The notes under the pieces: generated by a model
Told to the model about the DNA's origin: nothing
Databases searched by the model: none
Seen by the model: only the letters and a program-made list of their open reading frames with translations
Assembly: GCF_000718015.1 (NCBI RefSeq)
Contig: NZ_JODY01000026.1
Coordinates: 24,979-88,978 of the forward strand
Origin: Streptomyces catenulae
GTDB taxonomy: Bacteria > Actinomycetota > Actinomycetes > Streptomycetales > Streptomycetaceae
DNA: 64,000 nucleotides
Direction of reading: 5' to 3'
Translations under genes and position numbers: made by a program
In this document: positions 28,528 to 36,978 of the stretch, in pieces
How positions within the stretch are numbered: the first letter of the stretch is position 1
Layout of the letters: the number at the start of each line of letters is the position of its first letter

Positions 28528-29610
28528 TCACGCCGCGCGCACCCCCTCGGCCCGCTTCGTGGACACGGCCGCCCACCGCTCCAGCACAGCCGCCGCCGCC
28601 CCCGTGTCGACGGCGGCGGCGGCGCGCTCGACCCCGGCGGCCAGCCGCTCCGTGACGGACCGGTGGCCGCCCGGCCCGTCCGGACCGTCGAGCACCGCCA
28701 GGCCCGCCGCCGCCGACAGCAGCACCGCGTCCCGCACCGGACCGCGCGCACCGGCGAACACCTCGCGCGCCACCCGGGCGTTGTGCGCCCGCCCGCCGCC
28801 CCGCAGGGCATCCGCGGGGGCGAGGGGAATGCCCAGCTCACGCGGGTCGAACACCTCCCGGCGCACCGTCCCGCCGTGGACCGACCAGACCGTGGAGGTC
28901 GTCGTGACCGTCAGCTCGTCCATCCCGTCGTCGCCCCGGAACACCAGCGCCGGTACGTCGCGGCGCGCCAGCACCCCGGCCAGCAGCGGCGCCAGCCGGG
29001 CATCGGCCACCCCCAGCGCCAGCGCCGCCCGCGGCGCCGGGTTGAGCAGCGGGCCCAGCGCGTTGAAGACCGTCCGCACCCCCAACTCCCGGCGCGGACC
29101 GGCCGCGTGCCGCATCGCCGGATGGAAGGCGGGGGCGAAGCAGAACGTGATGCCCGCCTCCGCCGCGACCTCCGCCACCTCGTCCGGCGGCAGCGTCAGC
29201 GCCACCCCCAACTCCTCCAGCACATCGGCCGATCCGCACGCCGACGACGCGGCCCGGTTGCCGTGCTTGACCACCCGGGCACCGGCGCCCGCCGCCACCA
29301 CGGCGGACATGGTGGAGACGTTGACGCTGTGCGAGCCGTCGCCGCCGGTCCCGACGATGTCCACCACCGGCCCGGGCACGTCGAGCGGGACGGCGTGCCG
29401 CCGCGCGGACCGCACCAGCCCCTCGATCTCCTCGACCGTCTCGCCCTTGGCGCGCAGCGCCACCAGCAGCCCGGCCAGCCGCACCGGACCGGCCGCACCC
29501 GACATCACCGCGTCCATCGCCCGTTCCGTCTCCGCGGCCGGCAGATTCCGGCCGTCCAGAAGGGCGTTCAGCATTTCCGACCAGTGGGGACCATGAGGCT
29601 CGGCGGTCAC
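28528..29610 (-). CDS. trpD: Anthranilate phosphoribosyltransferase
   Basis: 360-residue enzyme that joins anthranilate and PRPP. The PRPP site is [14 protein letters not shown], followed by KHGNRAASS and the metal site DDGMDE. GTG 29610 is chosen because GAGGAG lies 6 nt upstream; an earlier in-frame GTG at 29631 has no such site. Divergent from the MocR-type regulator gene. Works with the cluster copies of trpC and trpEG. Confidence 0.93.
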   Translation of the reverse strand: MTAEPHGPHWSEMLNALLDGRNLPAAETERAMDAVMSGAAGPVRLAGLLVALRAKGETVEEIEGLVRSARRHAVPLDVPGPVVDIVGTGGDGSHSVNVSTMSAVVAAGAGARVVKHGNRAASSACGSADVLEELGVALTLPPDEVAEVAAEAGITFCFAPAFHPAMRHAAGPRRELGVRTVFNALGPLLNPAPRAALALGVADARLAPLLAGVLARRDVPALVFRGDDGMDELTVTTTSTVWSVHGGTVRREVFDPRELGIPLAPADALRGGGRAHNARVAREVFAGARGPVRDAVLLSAAAGLAVLDGPDGPGGHRSVTERLAAGVERAAAAVDTGAAAAVLERWAAVSTKRAEGVRAA

Positions 29611-29641
29611 GGAATTCTCCTCGGACGACACCTGAGATCTG

Positions 29642-29662
29642 TCTCCGGAAGGTCACCGGAGA
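29642..29662. promoter_or_regulatory. Inverted repeat between trpD and the MocR-type regulator
   Basis: TCTCCGG (29642-29648) and CCGGAGA (29656-29662) with a 7-bp spacer; another TCTCCG half-site begins near 29678. Suitable in place for binding by the adjacent regulator or a repressor of trpD. Function is a guess. Confidence 0.35.
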
Positions 29663-29750
29663 ACTCTTCCCCGGCAGTCTCCGAAAACAGCGCGCACCCG
29701 CACCAGACCACTCACCGTACGGAAAGACGGTCCACTCGGAGGGAAGCAGC

Positions 29751-31130
29751 ATGGCGCTGCACATGGCGGTGGAGATCACCAAGAATTCCGGTGTCTCACT
29801 GACCGCGCAGATCCAGAGTTACCTCAGAAAAGAGATCTCCGGCGGAATTCTCCACCCCGGAACCTGGCTGCCGTCCAGCCGCCGCCTCGCCCACGACCTC
29901 GACGTCTCCCGCAGCGTCGTCGTGGAGGCGTACGGCCAACTCGTCGCCGAAGGCTATCTGGAGGCCACCCAGGGCGCCGGGACCCGCGTCGTCGACCACC
30001 TCGACACCGCGCCGCCCGTCGTCCCGGCGCTGCTGGACGAGGGCCATGTGCCCGCCGTCCGCTGGGACCTGCGCACCGGTGGCCGCAATCTGCCGGTCTT
30101 CCCCCGTCGCGAATGGCTCGCCTGCTACCAGCGGGTGCTGCAGACGGCGACCCCCGCCGACCACGACTACCCGCCGCTCGCCGGGACCCCGCGGCTGCGC
30201 ACCGAACTCGCCCGCTACCTGGGCCGGGCCAGGGGCGTACGGACCGACGCCGGGCGCCTCGTGGTCACCTCCGGGTTCGCCCAGGCGCTGGGGCTGCTCT
30301 GCGCGGTGCTGCGGCAGGACGGCGGCGGTCGGCTCGGCATCGAGGACCCGGGCCACCCCCGGCAGCGGCAGTTCGTCCGGGAGAGCGGGGTGCGGCCGGT
30401 GCCGGTGCCCGTCGACGACGAGGGCATCGACGTCGACGCGCTCGCCGCGTCCGGGGTGCGCGCGGTGCTGGTCACCCCGGCGCACCAGTTCCCCACCGGC
30501 GTCGTCCTCTCGCCCCGCCGCCGGGCGGCGCTGGTCCGCTGGGCGCGGGACGTCGACGGGCTGATCGTCGAGGACGACTACAACGGCGGTCTCTGGTACG
30601 CCCGCGACCCGCGCCCGCTCGCCCTCCAGCGGCTCGCCCCCGACCACGTCGTGCACGCCGGGACGGTCAGCAAGAGCCTGGCGCCGGGGCTGCGGCTGGG
30701 CTGGCTCGCGGCCCCCGCCGAACTGCGGGACCGGCTGCTGCGGGTCCGCGCCCGGCACGATCTGGGCACCGAGAGCCTCACCCAGCTGACCTTCGCCGAA
30801 CTCCTCGCCGGTGGCCTCTTCGACCGCCATCTGCGCCGCCTCAACGCCCGCTGCCGCGACCGCCGGGACGCCCTGGAGGAGGCGGTCCGCCGCCATCTGC
30901 CGGGCGCCGCGGTCATCGGCCCGCCGGCCGGTCTGCACGCCTACGTCCGGCTGCCGCGGCACACCGACGAGGCGGCGCTGGTGGCGCGGGCGCTGGACCG
31001 CTCGGTGATGGTGCGCGGCGGCGCCGCCTACCACGTCCGCCCGCGCCACCAGGAACCCGCGCTGGTGGTGGGCCACGCCCATCTGCCACGGTCCGGGGTG
31101 ACGGAGGCGATCCGGGCGCTGGCCACCTAG
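29751..31130 (+). CDS. MocR-type (GntR/aminotransferase) transcriptional regulator
   Basis: 459-residue fusion of an N-terminal GntR winged helix (residues 10-80, RRLAHDLDVSRSVVVEAYGQL) and a class I aminotransferase-like domain. The PLP lysine lies in AGTVSKSLAPGLRLGWL, and DDYNG precedes it. MocR proteins sense PLP or an amino acid. ATG 29751 is preceded by GGAGGG; an ATG four codons later is possible. Located between the two halves of the tryptophan set and divergent from trpD, so control of amino acid supply is plausible. Confidence 0.9.
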   Translation: MALHMAVEITKNSGVSLTAQIQSYLRKEISGGILHPGTWLPSSRRLAHDLDVSRSVVVEAYGQLVAEGYLEATQGAGTRVVDHLDTAPPVVPALLDEGHVPAVRWDLRTGGRNLPVFPRREWLACYQRVLQTATPADHDYPPLAGTPRLRTELARYLGRARGVRTDAGRLVVTSGFAQALGLLCAVLRQDGGGRLGIEDPGHPRQRQFVRESGVRPVPVPVDDEGIDVDALAASGVRAVLVTPAHQFPTGVVLSPRRRAALVRWARDVDGLIVEDDYNGGLWYARDPRPLALQRLAPDHVVHAGTVSKSLAPGLRLGWLAAPAELRDRLLRVRARHDLGTESLTQLTFAELLAGGLFDRHLRRLNARCRDRRDALEEAVRRHLPGAAVIGPPAGLHAYVRLPRHTDEAALVARALDRSVMVRGGAAYHVRPRHQEPALVVGHAHLPRSGVTEAIRALAT

Positions 31131-31163
31131 GCGAGCGGGCGGGAGCGGGCGGGAGCGGGGGCG

Positions 31164-31179
31164 GGCGGTGCGCACCGCC
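31164..31179. terminator. Palindrome between the MocR and trpG genes
   Basis: GGCGGTGCGCACCGCC, a perfect 16-bp palindrome in the 134-bp convergent gap. The gap also has short G-rich repeats (GGGAGCGGGC units at 31131-31165). Terminator role is weakly supported. Confidence 0.3.
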
Positions 31180-31264
31180 GGTGGCGTGCGTCCGGGCCGG
31201 GGCCGGTGGCGCCGTGCGCTTGGGCCGGGCCCGGTGGTGGCGTGCGCTCGGCCCCGGCCCCCCG

Positions 31265-31984
31265 TCACCGGGCCGGTGCGCCGCCGGACGCTGCCCGGAC
31301 CGCCGGGTCCGCCGGGTCCGCCGGGTCCGCCCGGGCCAGGAAGTTCGCCATCATCGTCAGCCCGCCGCTGGTCATGATCGACTCCGGGTGGAACTGCACG
31401 CCCTCGATCGGGAGGGTGCGGTGGCGCAGTCCCATCACATAGCCGTGGTCGGCGGCGACCGCCGTGGTGACCAGCGGCTCCGGCAGCGGCTCGGCCACCA
31501 CCAGGGAGTGGTAGCGGGTGGCCTCCAGGGAGTGGCCCAACCCGGCGAACAGGCCCGCCCCGTCGTGCCGCACCGTGCTGGTCCGCCCGTGCATCACCTG
31601 CTCGGCGACGGCCACCCGCCCGCCGAACGCCAACGCGATGGCCTGGTGCCCCAGACAGACCCCGAGCAGCGGCACCCGCCCGGCGAACCGGTGCACCAGC
31701 TCCACATGGCCGGACGCCGCCGGATGCCCGGGACCCGGCCCGAGGATCACCGCGTCCGGACCGGACGCCGCCAGTTCGTCGGGGGAGCGGGTGAGCGAGC
31801 GCACCACCTCGGTCCGCCCGCCCAGCGTCCGTACGTACTGGTCGATGATGTGGACGAAGCTGTCGTACGCGTCGACCAGCAACACCGTCGGCGGGCGCTC
31901 CCCGAACGGCGCGCGACCGCCCCGCGCCGCCGCCACCGCCACCGGCGCCCCGCCGTTCCGCATCTCGTCCCCCGTGCCCCGCAT
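31265..31984 (-). CDS. trpG: Anthranilate synthase component II (glutamine amidotransferase)
   Basis: 239-residue class I amidotransferase that passes ammonia from glutamine to the TrpE subunit. Catalytic Cys in GVCLGHQAI, His-Glu in GVQFHPES. ATG 31984 is chosen because GGAGGG lies 8 nt upstream. A GTG at 32038 overlapping the trpE stop (GTGA) is an alternative that would add 18 residues and couple translation. The C terminus has a DPADPADPA repeat encoded by a short GC-rich repeat. Pairs with the upstream trpE; aminodeoxychorismate synthase is the alternative. Confidence 0.9.
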   Translation of the reverse strand: MRGTGDEMRNGGAPVAVAAARGGRAPFGERPPTVLLVDAYDSFVHIIDQYVRTLGGRTEVVRSLTRSPDELAASGPDAVILGPGPGHPAASGHVELVHRFAGRVPLLGVCLGHQAIALAFGGRVAVAEQVMHGRTSTVRHDGAGLFAGLGHSLEATRYHSLVVAEPLPEPLVTTAVAADHGYVMGLRHRTLPIEGVQFHPESIMTSGGLTMMANFLARADPADPADPAVRAASGGAPAR

Positions 31985-32034
31985 ACCGCGTCCCTCCGCC
32001 GTCCCGGGCGCCCGCCGCGCCCCCTCCGTGCCGC

Positions 32035-33546
32035 TCACGGCAGCAACTCCTCGCCGGTCAGCGCCCAGTGGGCGGCGCCCATCTTCAACAGCGTCTCCCG
32101 CCACTCCGCCTCCGGATCCGACTGGGCGACCATGCCCGCCGAACTCTGCGTCGAGTACGTCGTCCCGTCGTACTCGACGGTGCGGATGCAGAGCGCGAAC
32201 TCGCTCCACCCGCGGACGTCCACCAGCCCGACGGCGCCCGCGTAACTGCCGCGCCGCTCCCGCTCCAGACCGTCGATGATCTCCATGGCGCGGACCTTCG
32301 GCGCGCCCGTCATCGTCCCGGCGGGGAACGTCGCCCGCACCGCGTCCCACGTCGAGACGGACTCCGCCAGCCGCCCGGAGACCGTCGAGACCAGGTGGAA
32401 GACGTGCGAGTAGCGCTCCACCGCCATCAGCCGGTCCACCGGCTGCGTACTTGGGCGGCTCACCCGCCCGATGTCGTTGCGGCACAGGTCGACGAGCATG
32501 ACGTGCTCGGCGCGCTCCTTGGTGCTCTCCCGCATCTCCTTGACCCGGAGCCGGTTCTCCTCCTCGTCCGCCCCGCGCCGCGCCGTCCCCGCGATCGGCC
32601 GCATCACGATCCCGTCGCCCTCGATCCGGAAGAACAGTTCCGGACTGGCGCCGATCAGCGTCCGGCCCGCCCGCGGCATCAGATACATGTACGGCGAGGG
32701 GTTACGGGCCCGCAGCCGCCGGTAGACGTCGAGCGGCGTCAGCTCCGTCACCACGTCCAGCCGGTGGCCGATCTGGATCTGGTAGACGTCACCGACCCGG
32801 ATGTGCTCCAGGCACCGCCGCGCCCAGCCCAGGAACGTCTCCCGGCTGACGCTGTCGGTCACCGACCGCGGCACCGGCGCGGCGGGCACCGCCACCCCGC
32901 CCGGCGGCGCCACCGCCTCGGCGACCGCCGCCGTGACCGCCTCCCCGCCGCCCGCCCGCCGCGCCGGGAACGCCGCGCTCTCCGCCCGCAGCAACTGCAC
33001 CTCGCCGCTGGTCAGGTCGTACCAGACGGTGTCCCGGAAGAGCGTCAGCGTCACGTCGGGGCCGCCCGGCGCCGCGCCACGGTCCGGCAGCGCCTCCATG
33101 TGCCACACCGCCTCGTACGCGAGCGAGGTGAGGAACCCGAACGCGAAGCGGTGCGCGGGGACATCCGTCGTGACCGCGAAGCGGGACTGCGCCCGGGCGG
33201 CCAGCTCCCACACCTGATCGCCGCCGGTGAGCCGGAACCGGTGCCCCGGACCGCCGCCGGGCGGCTCCGCCACCAGCCCCGTCCCCCGCGCCGCCCCGAG
33301 CAACTGCCCGAGCACACCCGGCACCCCGTCGATCTCGACATGCCCGGCGTACACCCGGATCTCCGCCAGCCGCCCGTGGCCGACGGCGGCCCACCGGCGG
33401 TCCGGCTCCGCGCCGTCCGCGCTCTCGAAGAGGAACACGTCCTCGTGGCCGTGGACCGCACGCAGCCGTTCGTACATTCCGAAGGAATCGTGCGGAGGTA
33501 ATCCGGTCGCGGTGACCCGCACCGCGAGCTGTTCCGCCTGCGTCAT
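32035..33546 (-). CDS. trpE: Anthranilate synthase component I
   Basis: 503-residue chorismate-using enzyme. The motif RPIAGTARRG (Ala rather than Lys in PIxGT) favours anthranilate synthase over aminodeoxychorismate synthase. Other family blocks: ERAEHVMLVDLCRNDIGR and FPAGTMTGAPKVRAMEII. ATG 33546 with GGGGAG upstream. Codon 16 is TTA (33501-33499), so full expression may need bldA tRNA. Followed by trpG, divergent from the DAHP synthase gene. It commits chorismate to the chlorotryptophan branch. Confidence 0.93.
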   Translation of the reverse strand: MTQAEQLAVRVTATGLPPHDSFGMYERLRAVHGHEDVFLFESADGAEPDRRWAAVGHGRLAEIRVYAGHVEIDGVPGVLGQLLGAARGTGLVAEPPGGGPGHRFRLTGGDQVWELAARAQSRFAVTTDVPAHRFAFGFLTSLAYEAVWHMEALPDRGAAPGGPDVTLTLFRDTVWYDLTSGEVQLLRAESAAFPARRAGGGEAVTAAVAEAVAPPGGVAVPAAPVPRSVTDSVSRETFLGWARRCLEHIRVGDVYQIQIGHRLDVVTELTPLDVYRRLRARNPSPYMYLMPRAGRTLIGASPELFFRIEGDGIVMRPIAGTARRGADEEENRLRVKEMRESTKERAEHVMLVDLCRNDIGRVSRPSTQPVDRLMAVERYSHVFHLVSTVSGRLAESVSTWDAVRATFPAGTMTGAPKVRAMEIIDGLERERRGSYAGAVGLVDVRGWSEFALCIRTVEYDGTTYSTQSSAGMVAQSDPEAEWRETLLKMGAAHWALTGEELLP

Positions 33547-33669
33547 AGGAACTCCCCGTCGCCTCGCGCGGCGCCCGGAAAGGCGTCGCGGAATGGCAGG
33601 AAAACAGCGGCGACCGGGAGCGTGCCAGACCAATCGGCGCCGCCTCGTACGGACCACCGCCGATATCCC

Positions 33670-33698
33670 TTGACCCTCCATTCCCGCTTCGCTGAGCT
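33670..33698 (+). promoter_or_regulatory. Putative promoter of the DAHP synthase gene
   Basis: TTGACC at 33670-33675 and TGAGCT at 33693-33698 with a 17-bp spacer. No 11-bp GTCAG repeats are present between this gene and trpE. Repeats TTCCGG at 33702 and 33711 lie just downstream. Confidence 0.35.
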
Positions 33699-33748
33699 GA
33701 GTTCCGGCAATTCCGGCCGGGAGCCGGAACGGAAGAGGGGGAACGACG

Positions 33749-35152
33749 ATGACGCATGCGCCCGCGGAGAACTGGCGCACCCACAGCGCCGCCCAGCAAC
33801 CGCAGTGGACGGACGGCGCCGCGCTGCACGAGGTCACCCGGTGGCTGTCCGCCGCGCCACCGCTGGTCTTCGCCGCCGAATGCGACCAGCTGCGCCACCG
33901 GATGGCCGCGGTCGCCCGCGGGGAGGCGGTCCTCCTCCAGGGCGGCAACTGCGCCGAGACCTTCGCCGACATGGGCGCGGACACCGTCCGCGGCACCCTG
34001 CGCACCCTGCTCCAGATGGCCGTCGTCCTGACCCACGGCACCGCCCTGCCGGTCGTCAAGATCGGCCGGATGGCGGGCCAGTACGCCAAACCGCGCTCCT
34101 CGCCCGTCGAACGGCGCGGCACCGACGCACTCCCCTCCTACCGCGGCGACGCCGTCAACGGCATGGAGTTCACCGCCGCCGCCCGGCGCCCCGACCCGTG
34201 GCGGATGCGGCGCATGTACGAGAGCTCCGCGATGACGCTCAACCTCGTCCGCGCCCTGACCACCGGCGGCTTCGGCGACCTGCGCCAACTCCACGCCTGG
34301 AACCAGGGCTTCGTCGCCGGGTCACCCGCCGGGAAGCGGTACGAACGGCTCGCGGACGAGATCGACCGCAGCCTCGCCTTCATGCAGGCGTGCGGCGTCG
34401 ACTCCGGCAGCCTGGACACCGCCGAGTTCTTCGTCGGCCACGAGGGGCTGCTGCTCGACTACGAGTCCGCCCTCACCCGCGCCGAACCGGGCACCGACCG
34501 CACCTACGCCACCAGCGGCCATCTGCTGTGGATCGGCGAGCGGACCCGGGCGCTCGACGGCGCCCACGTCGCGTACTTCTCGCGGGTGCACAACCCGATA
34601 GCCGTCAAACTCGGCCCGACCACCACCCCCGACGAGGTGCTGGGCCTCCTCGACCGGCTCGACCCGCGGCGCGAGCCGGGGCGCCTCACCTTCGTCGTAC
34701 GCGCGGGCGCCGACCGGGTGCGCGAGGTGCTGCCGGTCCTCGTCGAGAAGGTCACCGCGGAGGGTGCCCAGGTCTGCTGGGTCAGCGACCCGATGCACGG
34801 CAACACCGTCACCGCGCCCAGCGGCCACAAGACCCGCCGCTTCGACACCGTCCTGGACGAGCTGCGCGGCTTCGTGGAGGTCCACCGGGCGCTCGGCACC
34901 CACCCCGGCGGTGTGCACGTCGAGCTGACCGGCGACGATGTCACCGAATGCCTCGGCGGCGGCGACGCGGTGCTGCCGGAGAACCTCCACCACCGCTACG
35001 AGACGGCGTGCGACCCCCGGCTGAACCGCACCCAGTCGCTCGATCTGGCCTTCCTGCTCGCCGAGATGTACCGCGACGCCGGTGCCACCGCGGGTCAGCG
35101 GTCGGCGGGCGCCTCGTCGAGCAGCGCGAAGGGCGGCGCGTCCGCGAGGTAG
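33749..35152 (+). CDS. Class II 3-deoxy-D-arabino-heptulosonate 7-phosphate synthase
   Basis: 467-residue enzyme for the first step of the shikimate pathway. Class II features: LLQGGNCAETFAD, KIGRMAGQYAKPRS, VKLGPTTTP and WVSDPMHGNT with metal ligands. ATG 33749 with AGAGGGGG upstream. A cluster copy of this enzyme, as in phenazine clusters, would raise chorismate flow to trpEG. The last 19 codons (after TAGQ) overlap by 58 bp with the convergent thioesterase gene and look like a read-on tail rather than conserved sequence. Confidence 0.93.
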   Translation: MTHAPAENWRTHSAAQQPQWTDGAALHEVTRWLSAAPPLVFAAECDQLRHRMAAVARGEAVLLQGGNCAETFADMGADTVRGTLRTLLQMAVVLTHGTALPVVKIGRMAGQYAKPRSSPVERRGTDALPSYRGDAVNGMEFTAAARRPDPWRMRRMYESSAMTLNLVRALTTGGFGDLRQLHAWNQGFVAGSPAGKRYERLADEIDRSLAFMQACGVDSGSLDTAEFFVGHEGLLLDYESALTRAEPGTDRTYATSGHLLWIGERTRALDGAHVAYFSRVHNPIAVKLGPTTTPDEVLGLLDRLDPRREPGRLTFVVRAGADRVREVLPVLVEKVTAEGAQVCWVSDPMHGNTVTAPSGHKTRRFDTVLDELRGFVEVHRALGTHPGGVHVELTGDDVTECLGGGDAVLPENLHHRYETACDPRLNRTQSLDLAFLLAEMYRDAGATAGQRSAGASSSSAKGGASAR

Positions 35153-35829
35153 AAGTGGTCGCCGCACACCGTCCGGAACCGGAACGGCCCCCGGGTCTCC
35201 GCCCGCCACGCGGCGGCGTCCGCCCGGCTCACCCGGGGGTCGCGGTCCCCGACGACGGCGGTCACCGGGCACCGCAACGTCCCACCGGGACGCGGCCCGT
35301 ACGCCGCCAGCATCCGGAAGTCCGCGCCGATGTACGGCATGACCAGCTCCACGAACGCCGGGTTCGCCAGCAACTCCGCGTCCGTGCCGCCCAGTTCCAC
35401 GAGGGTGCGGGTGACCGCCGCGTCGTCCCAGGTGACGGCGGTGTCCGGGTCCGGTCGCAGCAGATGCGGCGCCCGCGCCCCCGACACGACGAGATGCGCC
35501 ACCGCACCCGGGTCGCCGCCGTCCTCCTCCAGCGCGCGGGCCACCTCGTAGGCGACGACCGCGCCCATGCTGTGCCCGAAGAGCACCGTCGGGCGGCCGT
35601 CCCGCCACGGACGGAGCGCCGCGGCGACGGCACCGGCCATCGCGGTGAGGTCCGTGGCGACCGGTTCGGCGATCCGCTCGGCCCGCCCCGGGTAGCACAC
35701 GGTGTGCACCTCGAACCCGGGGAGCGCCTTCGCCCAGCCACGGAAGAAATACGGCGAGCCGCCCGCGTGCGGGAAGCAGACCAGCCGCCGCCCGGCGAAC
35801 GGCCGCGGCTCCGCGCACTGTGTCCACAT
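35095..35829 (-). CDS. Stand-alone type II thioesterase
   Basis: 244-residue alpha/beta hydrolase that removes wrong acyl groups from carrier domains. Nucleophile Ser in FGHSMGAVVAYE, His in CGDHFYL, and the N-terminal family block LVCFPHAGGSPYFF. ATG 35829 is used: GGGGG lies 8 nt upstream, and it is the first ATG after the transcription start (about 35861) predicted from the SARP-type operator; an in-frame ATG at 35892 lies inside the operator. The 3' end overlaps the DAHP synthase gene by 58 bp in convergent orientation. Right-most gene of the cluster. Confidence 0.9.
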   Translation of the reverse strand: MWTQCAEPRPFAGRRLVCFPHAGGSPYFFRGWAKALPGFEVHTVCYPGRAERIAEPVATDLTAMAGAVAAALRPWRDGRPTVLFGHSMGAVVAYEVARALEEDGGDPGAVAHLVVSGARAPHLLRPDPDTAVTWDDAAVTRTLVELGGTDAELLANPAFVELVMPYIGADFRMLAAYGPRPGGTLRCPVTAVVGDRDPRVSRADAAAWRAETRGPFRFRTVCGDHFYLADAPPFALLDEAPADR

Positions 35830-35867
35830 CGTCGGCCCCCAAGCGCCCGTGTCGTCCTGTCGGCTCC

Positions 35868-35899
35868 ACGATCCCGGCGGGGACTGACACACCGCTGAC
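35868..35899 (-). promoter_or_regulatory. SARP-type operator and -10 element of the thioesterase gene
   Basis: On the minus strand GTCAG cores at 35899-35895 and 35888-35884 are 11 bp apart, followed after 10 nt by GATCGT (35873-35868). It marks the right border of the probable SARP regulon. Confidence 0.72.
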
Positions 35900-36036
35900 A
35901 GCCCCCGCCGCCCCCGGTGGCCCGGCGCCGCGGCGGCGGGTCCGTCCGCCGTTGTCAGTGGTGCTTGGTAGAACGGGCGTCGAACACCGTGCGGCCGGCT
36001 CCGACGGTCGCCGTCTCGACGCCAGGGGTGGGGAAC

Positions 36037-36978
36037 ATGACGATTTCACGGCATCTGGAGCACTTCCACGGGCTGCCCGTGCACGACTTCGGGGAGCCCG
36101 GCGAGGGGCGGGAGCTGCCGGACGCGGCGGCGGTGGCGTGGCGGCTCGCCGTCGAGGAGTGGGACGCGGAGGAGAGCTGGCCGCAGCTGTTCGCCCGCTT
36201 CGCCGCCACGGTCGACCTGCCGCGGGTGCGGGCGCTGATCGTCGGCACCTGGGGCGAGTCGTTCGAGAACGGCCCCGGGCCGGTCCGGGAGGCGCTGTTG
36301 GCGGAGCGGGAGCGGCTGAGCGGGCTGCGGGCGCTGTTCCTGGGCGACATCACCTTCGAGGAGTGCGAGATCTCCTGGATCGTCCAGGAGGACGCCACCG
36401 CGCTGCTGACGGCGTTCCCCGCCCTGGAGGAGTTCGGCGTCCGCGGCGGCACGTCCCTGGAGTTCCCCGCCGTCACCCACCCGGCGCTGCGGCGGCTGAC
36501 GATCGAGACCGGCGGGGTGGACGCCGCGGTGGTGCGCGGTGTCGCCGCGAGCGAGCTGCCCGCCCTGGAGCACCTCGACCTCTGGCTCGGCTCGTCCTGG
36601 TACGGCGCCGACACCACCGTCGAGGACCTCGGCCCGTTCCTGGACGGCAGCCGCTGGCCCCGGCTGACCCATCTGGCGCTGCGCAACAGCGAGATCCAGG
36701 ACGACATCGCCGCCGCCCTGGCCACCGCCCCGGTCGTCGCCCGGCTGCACACCCTGGACCTCTCCATGGGCACGCTGGGCGACGCGGGCGCCACCGCGCT
36801 GCTGGCCGGTCAGCCGCTGACCCACCTCACCCGCCTCGACCTGCACCACCACTACCTCACCGAGGAGGTGCAGGAGCGGTTGCGCACGGCCCTGACGCCC
36901 GCCGGGGTCGAGGTCGACCTCGGCGAGCCGGAGACCGCCGACGAGGACGGGGACCGGTACGTGGCGGTCGCGGAGTGA
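36037..36978 (+). CDS. STM4015-family leucine-rich-repeat protein
   Basis: 313-residue cytoplasmic protein with irregular leucine-rich repeats in its second half (for example LEHLDLWLGSSWYG, LTHLALRNSEI, LHTLDLSMGTLGDAG, LTRLDLHHHYL). Assigned from memory to the STM4015 family, always found with STM4014 to STM4011. ATG 36037 with GGGG upstream. First gene of a five-gene operon and joined to the next by a GTGA overlap. It may recognise a protein partner or substrate. The function of the whole set is unknown. Confidence 0.8.
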   Translation: MTISRHLEHFHGLPVHDFGEPGEGRELPDAAAVAWRLAVEEWDAEESWPQLFARFAATVDLPRVRALIVGTWGESFENGPGPVREALLAERERLSGLRALFLGDITFEECEISWIVQEDATALLTAFPALEEFGVRGGTSLEFPAVTHPALRRLTIETGGVDAAVVRGVAASELPALEHLDLWLGSSWYGADTTVEDLGPFLDGSRWPRLTHLALRNSEIQDDIAAALATAPVVARLHTLDLSMGTLGDAGATALLAGQPLTHLTRLDLHHHYLTEEVQERLRTALTPAGVEVDLGEPETADEDGDRYVAVAE

